A stretch of DNA of 43,044 nt, from positions 1 to 43,044 of the forward strand of contig NZ_AOFD01000037.1 of the NCBI RefSeq assembly GCF_000332815.1, given 5' to 3'. Source of the DNA: Arthrobacter nitrophenolicus (GTDB lineage Bacteria > Actinomycetota > Actinomycetes > Actinomycetales > Micrococcaceae). Below are positions 24,339 to 34,162 of the stretch, in pieces. The position numbers and the translations under genes were made by a program. Numbering within the stretch: the stretch's first letter is position 1; every line of letters starts with the position of its first letter. The notes below the pieces were generated by a model, which worked only from the letters and a program-made list of their open reading frames with translations, ran no database searches and was not told the origin of the DNA.

Positions 24339-26837
24339 ATGAATCCCACCCTTTCCCAGGCCGTGACGGCACCCGCCGCCGGGTCCCCGGACGCAGAAGC
24401 CCGTATCCGGGAGCTGGCCGAAGGCCTTTCCCTGGAACAGCAGATCCAGCTCCTCACGGGCGCGGACGTGTGGGCCACCCACGCGCTGCCCTCGATCGGG
24501 CTCTCCCGGGTTGTCCTCTCGGATGGTCCGTCGGGCGTCCGCGGCGAGGACTTCGATGAACGCCATGACTCGGTCTCGCTGCCGTCGTCGTCCGCCCTGT
24601 CCGCAACCTGGAGCGTGGAAACGGCGCACCGCTACGGCCAGGTCCTCGGCCAGGAGGCCCGCCGCAAGGGCGTCCATGCGGTCCTCGGCCCCACCATCAA
24701 CCTGCACCGCTCCCCGCTGGGCGGCCGGCACTTCGAATGCATGAGCGAGGACCCGCGCCTCACCGCCACGCTGGCGGCGGGCTACGTGGCCGGCGTCCAG
24801 TCGATGGGCGTCGGTGCGACCCCCAAGCACTACCTCGCCAACGAGTCCGAAACCGAGCGTTTCACGTCCGACTCCGTGGTGGATGAGCGCCCCCTCCGCG
24901 AGCTGTACCTGGCCGCCTTCGAGGACGCCATCACCGAGGCGCGTGCCTGGCTGGTGATGAGCTCCTACAACTCCATCAACGGCACCACGGCCAGCGAAAA
25001 CGAGCTGCTCAAGACCCCCCTGTCCACCGAATGGGGCTTCGACGGCGTGGTTGTTTCAGACTGGACCGGTGTCCGCTCGGTGGAGTCGGCCAACGCCCAC
25101 CAGGACCTGGAGATGCCCGGGCCCGTAGGCCACTGGGGCCCCAAGCTGCTGGCAGCCGTTGAGGACGGCCGGGTCAGCCGGGCCGCCATCCTCGAAAAGG
25201 TCATCCGCATCCTCCGCCTGGCCGCCCGCGTCGGTTCGCTGGACTCCGTCGCCCCGGCGGTGACCGAGCTTCCGGAACAACTCAATGCCGCCGCCGTCGC
25301 ACGTGAAGTGGCAGTCCGCGGCGCCGTGCTGGTCCGCAACAAGGACGGCCTGCTGCCCCTCGACCCGTCGGCATTGACGAGCATCGCGGTCAGCGGCCAC
25401 AACGCCGAGGAGGCCCGGACCCAGGGTGGCGGCAGCGCCACCGTCATGCCCAAGTACACCGTCTCGCCGCTGGACGGACTCCGAGACGCGCTGCCGTCCG
25501 GCGTCAGCGTCAGTTACACCCGCGGCGCCAAGGTGGCCGAGGGCCTGCAGGCCTTCCCGCGCACCTCGCTGCACAACCCGGTCTCCAATGTCCCCGGCAT
25601 GCGGGTGACCTTCCTGGACGCGGACGGCGCGGACATTTCGGGTGAGGACCGGCTGGCATCGCACCTGATCTGGTTCGGCGTCGGGATCCCGGAAGGGTCT
25701 GCGGCCATCCGAATGGAAGCGGACTGGACGGCCCCGACGGCGGGCATCCACCACCTCGGCGTCGGCACCGTGGGACGGATCCGGCTCTCGCTCAAGGGAG
25801 ACGAAGTGTTCAACGGCGAGATCGAGGACGACACCGACGTCCTCGGCGCCGCCCTCTTCGACCCGCCCAAGACGGTCCACGCCGTCGAAACCGCAGCAGG
25901 CGAGCGGGTCCGGATCGAGGCCGTCTACGAGCTGCCCAAGCAGCAGGTCATCCCCTTCACCGCCATCCTGCTGGGCGAGGAAACCGTGGTTGAGGACCCG
26001 CAGGCCGAGATCGAGGCAGCGGTGGAAGCCGCGAAGGCTGCGGACGTGGCCGTGGTGGTGGTAGGCACCAGCGCCGCCATCGAGTCCGAAGGCTTCGACC
26101 GCAAGGACCTGGACCTGCCCGGCTACCAGGACCAGCTGGTGGAGGCCGTGGCCGCCGTCAACCCCCGCACCGTCGTGGTGGTGAACTCCGGTTCGCCCGT
26201 GCTGATGCCCTGGCTCGACAAGGTGGGAGCGGTCCTGCTCGGCTGGTTCGGCGGCCAGGAGTTCGGCCGGGCCATCGCGGACATCCTGCTGGGTCAGGAG
26301 GAGCCGGGCGGACGCCTGCCCACCACCTGGCCGGCCGCGCTCGGGGACGTTCCGGTGCTCAATACCGCGCCCGTGGACGGCAAGGTGGTGTACTCCGAGG
26401 GCATCCACGTGGGCTACCGGGCCTGGCTGAAGCAGCAGGCTGAAGGCGGCGCGGCTCCGGCCCTGCCGTTCGGCTACGGCCTGGGCTACACCACGTTCGA
26501 GCTGTCCGCCCCGCATGCCCCGCAGTCCGTCACCGCCGGCAACGACGTGGTGGTCCACGTTCCCGTCCGCAACACCGGCAGCCGCTCCGGCCGCGAAGTG
26601 GTCCAGGTGTACCTGGAGCGTGCGGAGTCCGCCGTCGAGCGGCCCGTCCGCTGGCTGGCAGGATACGCCGGAGCCCACCTGGCCCCCGGCGGCACCGACA
26701 GCGTCGAGGTGCGGATCCCCGCCCGCTCCTTCGCGCATTACGACGGCGGCTGGCAGTTTGAGCCCGGAACGTTCCGGATCCTGGTGGGCCGGCACGCGGC
26801 CGACGACTTCCAGGCACTGGAGATCGAGTTGCGCTAA
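24339..26837 (+). CDS. Glycoside hydrolase family 3 beta-glucosidase with PA14 insert
   Basis: An 832-residue exo-beta-glucosidase. GH3 N-domain: VLSDGPSGVRGE, GPTINLHRSPLGGRHFE, ATPKHYLANESE (the KH pair binding substrate) and the nucleophile segment VVVSDWTGVRS. The GH3 C-domain carries VRGAVLVRNKDGLLPL and TQGGGSATV. A PA14-like insert lies at about 410-550 (VTFLDADG ... FNGEIEDDT) and a fibronectin-III-like end at about 730-830 (VPVRNTGSRSGREVVQVYLE). No signal peptide, so it is intracellular and acts on imported glycosides. ATG 24339 directly follows the permease stop; AAAGGAG lies eight bases upstream, inside that gene. Function is secure; the preferred linkage is not. Confidence 0.95.
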   Translation: MNPTLSQAVTAPAAGSPDAEARIRELAEGLSLEQQIQLLTGADVWATHALPSIGLSRVVLSDGPSGVRGEDFDERHDSVSLPSSSALSATWSVETAHRYGQVLGQEARRKGVHAVLGPTINLHRSPLGGRHFECMSEDPRLTATLAAGYVAGVQSMGVGATPKHYLANESETERFTSDSVVDERPLRELYLAAFEDAITEARAWLVMSSYNSINGTTASENELLKTPLSTEWGFDGVVVSDWTGVRSVESANAHQDLEMPGPVGHWGPKLLAAVEDGRVSRAAILEKVIRILRLAARVGSLDSVAPAVTELPEQLNAAAVAREVAVRGAVLVRNKDGLLPLDPSALTSIAVSGHNAEEARTQGGGSATVMPKYTVSPLDGLRDALPSGVSVSYTRGAKVAEGLQAFPRTSLHNPVSNVPGMRVTFLDADGADISGEDRLASHLIWFGVGIPEGSAAIRMEADWTAPTAGIHHLGVGTVGRIRLSLKGDEVFNGEIEDDTDVLGAALFDPPKTVHAVETAAGERVRIEAVYELPKQQVIPFTAILLGEETVVEDPQAEIEAAVEAAKAADVAVVVVGTSAAIESEGFDRKDLDLPGYQDQLVEAVAAVNPRTVVVVNSGSPVLMPWLDKVGAVLLGWFGGQEFGRAIADILLGQEEPGGRLPTTWPAALGDVPVLNTAPVDGKVVYSEGIHVGYRAWLKQQAEGGAAPALPFGYGLGYTTFELSAPHAPQSVTAGNDVVVHVPVRNTGSRSGREVVQVYLERAESAVERPVRWLAGYAGAHLAPGGTDSVEVRIPARSFAHYDGGWQFEPGTFRILVGRHAADDFQALEIELR

Positions 26838-26846
26838 GGCGCTCTA

Positions 26847-26901
26847 GACGACGGCGGCCGGGCCGGTTCCCTTTCCGGGAAGCCGCCCGGCCGCCGTCGT
26901 C
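26847..26901. terminator. Strong convergent hairpin
   Basis: Arms GACGACGGCGGCCGGGC and GCCCGGCCGCCGTCGTC pair perfectly over 17 bp, with an inner GGTTCCC/GGGAAGCC stem. It lies between the convergent beta-glucosidase and dehydrogenase genes. There is no U-run, so it is a structure-driven bidirectional stop. Confidence 0.75.
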
Positions 26902-26916
26902 CGCGGTACTTCGGCG

Positions 26917-27876
26917 TCAGCCGCTGATGGTGCGGATGGGGGAACCGGCCAGCCACGCCGTCACGTCCTCGAACGCCCCGCCGTAAAACTCCCGGTAGCT
27001 CTCCTGCGTCACGTAGCCAAGGTGCGGCGAGAGGACGGTATTGGGGGCGGCCAGGAGCGGATGCCCGGCGGGCAGCGGTTCCTCGTCGAACACATCCAGC
27101 GCGGCGCCGCGGATCCACCCCTGGCTGAGCGCCCGGATCAATGCATCCTGGTTCACCAGCGGACCCCGGGCGGTGTTCACCAGGATCCCCTCCGGGCCCA
27201 GCAGCCGCAGTTCCGCCTCCCCCACCGTGTTCTCGGAGCGCGGGGACAACCGCAGGTGGAGCGTCACCACGTCGGAGGCCCGGAACAGCTCTTCCTTGGA
27301 CACCAGCCGCGCCCCGGCCTCTTCCGCCGCCCCGGCAGTGAGGTTCTGGCTCCACGCCACGATGTCCATTCCGAACGCCCGCCCGTACCCGGCCACCCGG
27401 CGCCCGATCTTCCCCAGGCCCACAATGCCCAAGGTCTTGCCGGCCAGCTCAAATCCCACCGTTGACTGCCAGGTTCCGGCGCGCAGCGAGTTCTCCTCCG
27501 CCGGCAGGTGCCGCGCGGCGGCGAGCAGCAGGGCCCAGGTCAGTTCGGGGGCGGCCGTGGGCGAGCCGGGCGTGCCGCAGACCGTTACCCCGTGGTCCGT
27601 GGCGGCGGCAACGTCAATGGACGCGTTGGCCATCCCCGTGGTCACCAGGAGCTGCAGTGCCGGGAGCTTCTCGAACACCTCGCGCGGGAAGGCCGTCCGC
27701 TCACGCATGGCGATCACGATGCTGACGTCGGCCAGCGCCGAGACCAGGGCGTCCCGCGACGCAAAGGGTTCCCGGAACGTGGTGACCTTGACTCCCTCGG
27801 CTTCGAGCGCTGCCCAGTCCGCGAAGCCGTGCGCCACGTCCTGGTAGTCGTCAAGAATGGCAAGGCGGTGCTGCAT
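26917..27876 (-). CDS. D-isomer-specific 2-hydroxyacid dehydrogenase family protein
   Basis: A 319-residue NAD-dependent dehydrogenase of the phosphoglycerate/D-lactate dehydrogenase family. The NAD motif GLGKIGRR is at about 153-160; the catalytic triad is R237 (NTARGPLV), E266 (DVFDEEP) and H285 (SPHLGYVT). No ACT domain, so it is not a regulated serA. Start ATG 27874-27876 has AAGGA seven bases upstream. It is divergent from the CynX-type permease. The substrate is unknown. Confidence 0.9.
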   Translation of the reverse strand: MQHRLAILDDYQDVAHGFADWAALEAEGVKVTTFREPFASRDALVSALADVSIVIAMRERTAFPREVFEKLPALQLLVTTGMANASIDVAAATDHGVTVCGTPGSPTAAPELTWALLLAAARHLPAEENSLRAGTWQSTVGFELAGKTLGIVGLGKIGRRVAGYGRAFGMDIVAWSQNLTAGAAEEAGARLVSKEELFRASDVVTLHLRLSPRSENTVGEAELRLLGPEGILVNTARGPLVNQDALIRALSQGWIRGAALDVFDEEPLPAGHPLLAAPNTVLSPHLGYVTQESYREFYGGAFEDVTAWLAGSPIRTISG

Positions 27877-27985
27877 GGAGGTGTCCTTAATCCCGGAGTT
27901 CCTGGCGTGATGTTCATCGTATGGCAGGGCGCCCTCCGGAACGGCGGAAACGGCGCGCGGGTGGGGCGTGATAGCAATGGGAGTG

Positions 27986-28021
27986 ATGAAACCCCCGGTT
28001 AACCAGCACGCCGCCGCATGA
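27986..28021 (+). other. Possible leader mini-ORF or lost N-terminus before the CynX permease
   Basis: The best ribosome site in this gap (GGGAG, just before 27983-27988) precedes ATG 27986, which opens an 11-codon frame ending in TGA at 28019-28021. That stop overlaps the permease ATG (28018-28020) as ATGA. Either a coupled leader peptide or a further one-base error separating the real N-terminus would explain it. Confidence 0.35.
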
Positions 28022-29210
28022 GCGGCCGGTCCCTCGCCCGCCTCCCCGCCAGCTGGATCCTGCTCGCCTGTATCGGCCTGCTGGCCCTGAATCTGCGGGG
28101 CCCGTTCGTGGCGGTCGCCCCGGTGGTCGGGCTGATGCAGGCGGAGCTTTCGTTTTCACCGGTGATGCTTGGGCTCCTGACCAGCATCCCCGTCCTCTGC
28201 TTTTCGCTGGCCGCGCCGCTGGCCTCCCTCGCGGCGAGGAAGTTCGGCGCCGAATTCGCGGTGACCCTGACCATCCTCGGGGTCCTGGCAGGCGTCCTGG
28301 TCCGCTCGTCCGGCGGCCCGGCGCTGGTGGTGGTGGGAACAGTGCTGATCGGCGCCGCCATCACCATGGGCAACATCGCGGCACCCCTCATCATCCGGCG
28401 GGACTTTGCCCCGGCCCGGCAGGGAACGGCGATGGGGATCTACACCGCGGCGCTGAACATCGGCTCGTTCCTGACGTCCGTGGTGACGGCGCCGCTCGCG
28501 GACCTGGCCGGGTGGCGGTTCGCCCTGGGCTCGGTGGCCGTCCTGGCCGTGGCGGCGATCGTCGTCTGGACCTGGCGGTGGGGCCCCGCAACGCCTTCCT
28601 GGTTTCCGGCGGGGACGGCGCTGACACCAAGCGGCCCCCCGTCACCGGTCTGGGCTGGATAACTGCCGGACTGACGGCCGGGTTTGGCGGCCAGGCCTTC
28701 TCCTACTACGGCGTCACCGCATGGTTGCCCAGCTACCTGCACGACGAGCTCGGCATGTCCGTGGCCGAGGCCGGCGCAGCTTCCTCCATCTTCCAGATCC
28801 TCGCCATCGTGGGCGGGCTGGGTGTCCCGTTTGCCGCCAAGTACTGGGGCCCGACGGCGGTTGCGGTCACCGTGGGTGCGCTGTGGCTGACCGTTCCGGT
28901 GGGGCTGCTGCTGGCGCCGCAGCTCTGGTGGCTCTGGTCCGTCTTCGGCGGCGTCGCCCAGGGCGGCGGCATCACGGTCATCTTCATCGCCATCATCCGG
29001 CTGGCACGCGACCAGGCTTCCGCGGGCAAGATGTCCGCCACGGTCCAGGGCCTGGGCTACGCCCTCGCCGCCGTGGCGCCGCCCCTGGTGGGCTTCGTCC
29101 ACGATGCCTCGGGTTCCTGGACGCCCGCGCTGCTGGTCATCCTGGCCTCCGTGCTGACGTTCTTCGCCGGTACTACCCTCTCAGTGCGGAAGGTGCCCAA
29201 GGGACGCTGA
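28018..29210 (+). pseudogene. MFS transporter, CynX/NimT (cyanate/nitroimidazole permease-like) type, frameshifted
   Basis: A 12-helix MFS protein. The first half carries LLALNLRGPFVAVAPVVGLM, typical of the CynX/NimT group, and MGNIAAPLIIRRDF. After TWRW the frame changes and continues as PRNAFLVSGGDGADTK, FGGQAFSYYGVTAWLPSYL and QGGGITVIFIAI to the C-terminus. One base missing within the GGGGCCCC run at 28580-28587 repairs it to about 397 residues. The start is taken as ATG 28018; see the mini-ORF for an alternative. The substrate is not predictable. Full conservation in both frames favours sequence error. Confidence 0.83.
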
Positions 29211-29229
29211 CGTGCCAAGGCATGTCCCG

Positions 29230-29292
29230 CCGCCGGGCCGGCCCTCCGGATTTCGGAGGTGCCTGTTGCGATAGAGCGTGCCGGCCCGGCGG
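29230..29292. terminator. Convergent hairpin with nested stem
   Basis: CCGCCGGGCCGGC (29230-29242) and GCCGGCCCGGCGG (29280-29292) pair perfectly over 13 bp; inside, CCTCCG/CGGAGG (29243-29259) makes a second hairpin. It is located between the convergent CynX permease and malate synthase genes. Confidence 0.65.
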
Positions 29293-29303
29293 ACGGAAAC
29301 TTG

Positions 29304-30952
29304 TCAGGCGGCGGCGAGTTCCTCGACCGTGGCTTTCTCGCGGGCCTCGGTCAGGTACCGCGCATAGGCGGGCAGGGTGAGGAAAGACGGGAAGTCCTGG
29401 GCGAGGGTGACTTCCTCGAAGATGTCGCGGGCGTCTTCGAAGCGGTCGCCGTCGAAGCGCTCCAGCCGGGCGAACTCCTCGTCCAGGAGCTCTTCGACCC
29501 AGTGGTGGGTGATGATCTCGCCATGGTCGGTGATGGCCCGGGCGTAGATCCACTGCCAGAGCTGGGAACGGGAGATTTCGGCGGTGGCGGCGTCTTCCAT
29601 GAGGTTGTGGATGGCCACTGCGCCGTTGCCGCGGAGCCAGGATTCGATGTAGCGGATCCCGACTTCGATGTTGTTCCGGATGCCCTGTTCGGTGATGGTG
29701 CCGTGCAGTGAGGCGATGTTGATCAGGGCACGGTCGTCCGGGGTGACATCCTCGCGGAGCTTGCCGAGCTGGTTGGGCTTCTCGCCGAGGATGCTGTCGA
29801 ACACCTCTCGGGCGACGGGCACAAGGTCGGGGTGGGCCACCCAGGAGCCGTCGAAGCCGTCGTTGGCTTCGCGCGTCTTGTCCGCGCGGACCTTGCCGAA
29901 GGCGTTGGCGTTCGCTTCCGGATCCTTGCGGTTGGGCACGGCTGCGGCCATGCCGCCGATGGCCATGGCGCCGCGCTTGTGGCAGGCCCGGACGAGCTGT
30001 TCGGTGTAGGCGCGCATGAAGGGGGCGGTCATGGTCACCTGGCCGCGGTCCGGGAGGACAAACCGGGGGCCGCGGGTGCGGAAGTTCTTGATGATGGAGA
30101 AGATGTAGTCCCAGCGGCCGGCGTTCAGGCCTGCGGCGTGGTCACGCAGTTCGTAGAGGATTTCCTCCATTTCGAACGCGGCGGTGATGGTCTCGATCAG
30201 CACCGTGGCGCGGATGGTGCCCTGGTTGATGCCGAGCAGGTCCTGGGCGAGGATGAAGATGTCGTTCCAGAGCCGGGCCTCGAGGTGGTTTTCGATTTTC
30301 GGCAGGTAGAAGTACGGGCTTGCCCTGGGCCAGGAGGCGGCGGGCGTTGTGGAAGAAGAACAGGCCGAAGTCAACGATGCCGCCGGCGACGGGTTCGCCG
30401 TCGATGAGCATGTGCTTTTCGGGCAGGTGCCAGCCGCGGGGGCGGACCACAATGGTGGGCAGGTCGCCGGCGGGGCGGAGCTTGTATTCCTTGCCTTCCT
30501 CGGTGGTGAAGTCGATCCGGCGTTCCAGGCGTCGGTGAGGTTCAGCTGGCCCTTGATGACGTTGCGCCAGGTGGGGGTGGAGGAGTCCTCCATGTCCGCG
30601 AGCCAGACCTTGGCGCCGGAGTTCAGGGCGTTGATGGTCATCTTCTTGTCCACCGGACCGGTGATTTCCACCCGGCGGTCCTCCAGGCCGGGGGCCGGGG
30701 GAGCGACCCGCCAGGACGGGTCGTTGCGGATGTGCTCGGTCTCCCGCAGGAAGCGAGGATCCGCGCCGGCAGCGATCTCGGCCCGGCGGGCCCGCCGGGC
30801 CTGCAGCAGTTCCTTGCGCCGCTCAGCAGTAGCCCGATGCACTTGCCGATGAACTCCAAAGCGTCGGGAGTGAGAACCTCGCTTTGCCGGCAAATCGGCT
30901 GCGCAGTGAGTGTGATTCCGTTGATCGTAAAGCTGTCAGTAAAGCTGTTCAT
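29304..30952 (-). pseudogene. aceB: Malate synthase A, carrying three frameshifts
   Basis: This is the second glyoxylate-shunt enzyme (glyoxylate + acetyl-CoA to malate). The N-terminus MNSFTDSFTINGITLTAQP starts at ATG 30950-30952, with AAGGAG seven bases upstream. Family blocks: [84 protein letters not shown]. Breaks: one base lost near 30841 (EFIGK to LHRATAERR), one lost at 30528-30529 (DAL to [10 protein letters not shown]), and one gained or two lost at 30316-30318 (GK to PYFYLPK). With these repaired the gene is 549 codons, the usual length for the A form. Three breaks in a gene otherwise conserved end to end point to consensus error. It lies downstream of aceA on the same strand. Confidence 0.9.
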
Positions 30953-31143
30953 TTCAGTCTCCTTAAAGACGAAAGGGAAGTTCGACGGCGGTTGGCGGCA
31001 GGGTGGCGACTGAGGCACGAGGCCGAGGAGCCGGTGTCGCGGCAGCCTGCGTAAAAGGGGCCCTGCGTCCGGCCTCGGCGAGTTCTACGAGCAAGGCCGG
31101 ACGTGGGGAATAGCAGGCAGAGCGATGCCGGTCCGAAGTCCGG

Positions 31144-31166
31144 GGTTTCGACAAGCTCAACCACCG
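31144..31166 (+). repeat. Dispersed intergenic motif of Micrococcales type
   Basis: GGTTTCGACAAGCTCAACCA followed by CCG sits in the 234-bp gap between aceA and aceB. I recall near-identical motifs scattered in intergenic DNA of Arthrobacter relatives; only one copy is in this window, so repetition cannot be shown here. The same gap also has a weak CGAGGCCG/CGGCCTCG inverted repeat that may partly separate aceA from aceB expression. Confidence 0.4.
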
Positions 31167-31186
31167 CCGCCGTCGAGGGTTGGAAG

Positions 31187-32503
31187 TTAGTGGAACTGGC
31201 CCTCTTCGGTGGATCCCACGAGGGCGAGGGTGGACGCGTTCGGGTTGAGCGCGGTGGAGATGGTGTCGAAGTAGCCGGTGCCGACTTCGCGCTGGTGCTT
31301 GGTTGCGGTGTAGCCGCGGGATTCGGAGGCGAATTCCTTTTCCTGGAGTTCGACGTAGGCGCTCATGCCTTCGCGGGCATAGCCGTGGGCGAGGTCGAAC
31401 ATCGAGTAGTTCAGGGCGTGGAAGCCGGCCAGGGTGATGAACTGGAACGTGAAGCCCATGGCGCCGAGTTCGCGCTGGAACTTCGCGATCGTGGCGTCGT
31501 CCAGGTGCTTGCGCCAGTTGAACGAGGGTGAGCAGTTGTAGGAGAGCATCTGGTCCGGGAACTCTGCCTTCACGGCTTCGGCGAACTTGCGGGCCAGTTC
31601 CAGGTCCGGGGTGCCGGTCTCCATCCAGATCAGGTCCGAGTAGGGGGCGTAGGCCTTGGCGCGGGCGATGCAGGGTTCGATGCCGTTGCGGACCTTGTAG
31701 AAGCCCTCCGCGGTGCGCTCACCGGTGATGAACTCGCGGTCGCGCTCGTCGACGTCGGAGGTGATGAGGGTGGCTGCCTCGGCGTCGGTGCGGGCGATGA
31801 CGACGGTGGGGGTGCCGGCGACGTCAGCGGCCAGTCGGGCTGCGTTCAGGGTGCGGACGTGCTGCTGGGTGGGGATCAGGACCTTGCCGCCGAGGTGGCC
31901 GCACTTCTTCTCCGAAGCGAGCTGGTCCTCCCAGTGAACACCGGAGGCGCCGGCCTGGATCATGGACTTCATGAGCTCGTAGGCGTTCAGCGGCCCGCCG
32001 AAGCCGGCCTCGGCGTCGGCGACGATCGGGACCAGCCAGTCCTGGACGCTCTGGACGCCTTCGGCGAATTCGATCTGGTCGGCGCGGAGCAGGGCGTTGT
32101 TGATGCGGCGGACCACGGTGGGGACCGAGTTGGCCGGGTAGAGGGACTGGTCCGGGTAGGTGTGGCCCGAGTTGTTGGCGTCCGCGGCGACCTGCCAGCC
32201 GGAAAGGTAGATGGCCCGCAGGCCGGCCTTGACCTGCTGCACTGCCTGGTTGCCGGTCAGGGCGCCCAGGGCGTTGGTGTAGCCGCCGGTCTTGTGCTCT
32301 TCGGTGAGCTGCTTCCACAGCTTCTCGGCGCCGCGGCGGGCCAGGGTGTGCTCTTCGGAGACACGGCCGCGGAGGCGGACGACGTCGGAACCTGAGTAGT
32401 CACGGGTCACACCTTCCCAGCGCGGGTTGGCGGCCCACTCGAGCTCCAGTGCGGCGGCCTGCTGTTCGGGCGTCTGCGAGGTGGGCTCAAATGCTGCAGT
32501 CAT
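31187..32503 (-). CDS. aceA: Isocitrate lyase
   Basis: This enzyme cleaves isocitrate to succinate and glyoxylate, the committed step of the glyoxylate shunt. Length is 438 residues. The catalytic loop KKCGHLGGK is at about 199-207 with active-site C201; metal and substrate blocks [32 protein letters not shown] and [11 protein letters not shown] are intact. Start ATG 32501-32503 has AAGGAG seven bases upstream; an earlier in-frame ATG at 32566 lies in the structured leader and is rejected. The gene is divergent from the ScfR/RamB-type regulator, the usual arrangement for acetate-dependent control, with malate synthase 234 bases downstream. Confidence 0.97.
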   Translation of the reverse strand: MTAAFEPTSQTPEQQAAALELEWAANPRWEGVTRDYSGSDVVRLRGRVSEEHTLARRGAEKLWKQLTEEHKTGGYTNALGALTGNQAVQQVKAGLRAIYLSGWQVAADANNSGHTYPDQSLYPANSVPTVVRRINNALLRADQIEFAEGVQSVQDWLVPIVADAEAGFGGPLNAYELMKSMIQAGASGVHWEDQLASEKKCGHLGGKVLIPTQQHVRTLNAARLAADVAGTPTVVIARTDAEAATLITSDVDERDREFITGERTAEGFYKVRNGIEPCIARAKAYAPYSDLIWMETGTPDLELARKFAEAVKAEFPDQMLSYNCSPSFNWRKHLDDATIAKFQRELGAMGFTFQFITLAGFHALNYSMFDLAHGYAREGMSAYVELQEKEFASESRGYTATKHQREVGTGYFDTISTALNPNASTLALVGSTEEGQFH

Positions 32504-32537
32504 CGTTGATCTCCTTGATTGAGCTCCGGAAGTGGTG

Positions 32538-32579
32538 GGTGGGAACCGCGTCGTTGAGGTTCCCACCGGCTTTCCGGTG
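32538..32579 (-). promoter_or_regulatory. Two overlapping hairpins in the aceA leader
   Basis: On the minus-strand RNA, hairpin 1 is CACCGG-aaag-CCGGTG (32579-32564) and hairpin 2 is GGTGGGAACC, a 10-nt loop and GGTTCCCACC (32567-32538). They share GGTG at 32564-32567, so both cannot form fully at once. Hairpin 2 ends about 28 bases before the ribosome site. The element could affect message stability or act as a switch, or the DNA palindrome could be an operator. Confidence 0.45.
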
Positions 32580-32624
32580 CGGTGTTCTTTCCGTGTGAAC
32601 TACTTTTCAGCACTTTCAACCCCC

Positions 32625-32636
32625 TTTCTAGAGAAA
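32625..32636. promoter_or_regulatory. Short inverted repeat between aceA and its regulator (candidate operator)
   Basis: TTTCT-AG-AGAAA (32625-32636) is an inverted repeat in the AT-rich part of the divergent region. I did not find the 13-bp RamB motif known from Corynebacterium, so the actual binding site is uncertain. Confidence 0.3.
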
Positions 32637-32677
32637 AAGACTGGAAAGAAATGCAGTTCTTCGCGTATTCTGCAGAA

Positions 32678-34161
32678 ATGTCGCCTTCAAGCTGGAACAG
32701 GGACGTTTCCCAGCCATCCTCCGCCGCCACGACTGACCTTGACGTCATCTCGCTGGGCCGCCGCGTCCGCCATCTGCGCAAACAGGCCGGGCTGACGCTC
32801 GATGACCTGAGCGCCGCCGTCGGGACCGCGCCCAGCCAGCTGAGCCTGATCGAGAACGGCAAGCGCGAACCCAAACTCAGCCTGCTCCAGCACCTTGCCG
32901 GCGCCCTTGGCGTGAGCATCGACCAGCTGCTCGGAGCGGAGCCCCCGAGCCGCCGCGCGGCGTTGGAAATCGAGCTGGAACGGTACCAGCGCGGTCCCCT
33001 TTATGAATCCCTGAACCTGCCCAAAATCCGCATCAGTTCGCGGCTGCCGCTGGATGTTCTGGAAGCCCAGGTGGGCCTGTTGCAGGAGCTCGAGCGCAAG
33101 ATGAATGAGCAGGTGGCAACCCCGGAGGAAGCGCGCCGCGCGAACGGGGAACTGCGGGCGATGATGCGGGAGCGCGGCAACTACTTTCCGGAGTATGAAG
33201 CCGAAGCGCAGAAGGTCCTCAAGGAGGTGGGCTACACCACCGGTCCGCTGAGCCAGCACGTCATTGCCGACATCGCCGCGCACCTTGGTTTCACCCTGCA
33301 CCACGTCAGCGACCTGCCCCATTCCACGCGCTCGGTGACCGATTTGAAGAACCGCAAAATTTACCTGACGCAGAGCCAGCGGCAGGACCACGATCCGCGC
33401 TCGGTCCTGCTCCAGGCACTGGGCCACTACGTTCTGGGCCATGAAACGCCCCGCAACTACGGCGATTTCCTGGCCCAGCGGGTGGCAACCAACTATTTCG
33501 CCGCCGCCCTGCTCCTGCCCGAGCAGGCAACGGTGGAATTTTGCAAAAAGCCAAAGCCGCCAAGGAAATCGCCGTGGAGGACATCCGCGACGCCTTCGCC
33601 GTTTCCTATGAGACCGCTGCCCACCGTTTCACCAATCTCGCCACCAAACACCTGGGCATCACCACGCATTTCCAGAAGACGCACCAGAGCGGCATCATCT
33701 ACAAGGCCTACGAGAACGACGGCGTGAACTTCCCGCAGGACCACACGGGCGCCATCGAGGGCCAGCCGTCCTGCAAGGCCTGGACCTCACGCGCCGTGTT
33801 CGACGTGCCGGACAAGTTCAGCGCCTACAGCCAGTACACCGACACTCCATCCGGGACCTACTGGTGCACGGCCCGCACCGAGCGCTCAGCCTCCGGTGAG
33901 TTCTCGCTGAGCATTGGGGTGCCCTACCAGCACGTGAAGTGGTTCCGCGGGCGCGAGACCACCGCCCGCGCCACCTCTAACTGCCCCGACCCCACCTGCT
34001 GCAAGCGTCCGCCGGAGGCCCTCACCGCCGAATGGGCCGGGAACGCCTGGCCCTCGGCCCGCGCCCACTCGCACCTCCTGGCCGCCATGCCTCCCGGAGC
34101 CTTCCCCGGCGTGGACGAGACAGAGGTGTACAGCTTCCTGCAGGCCCACTCGGGCAACTGA
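32678..34161 (+). pseudogene. ramB: ScfR/RamB-type transcriptional regulator, frameshifted
   Basis: A regulator of acetate and glyoxylate metabolism of the short-chain fatty acyl regulator family. An N-terminal XRE-type HTH lies at about 24-75 (LGRRVRHLRKQAGLTLDDLS, SQLSLIENGKREPKL). A long central domain includes the IrrE/M78-like LLQALGHYVLGHETPRNYGDF. After a break, the conserved cysteine-containing C-terminus has YWCTARTE and NCPDPTCCKRPP. One T missing in the run at 33539-33542 (VEF to LQKAKAAKE) explains the shift; repaired length is about 494 residues, usual for the family. Start ATG 32678 is chosen from homology; ATG 32651 is an alternative. The gene symbol rests on context (divergent from aceA) and family. 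Probably a sequence error rather than loss of control. Confidence 0.83.
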
Positions 34162-34162
34162 C

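Noticed and set aside
23148..24830. Minus-strand open frame of 560 codons antisense to the MFS permease
   Set aside because: No family signature and no ribosome site; the opposite strand encodes recognisable MFS and GH3 sequence.
32504..32677. Classical RamB 13-bp binding motif in the aceA-regulator gap
   Set aside because: The nearest sequences (such as CAGCACTTTCAA) match too poorly to claim.
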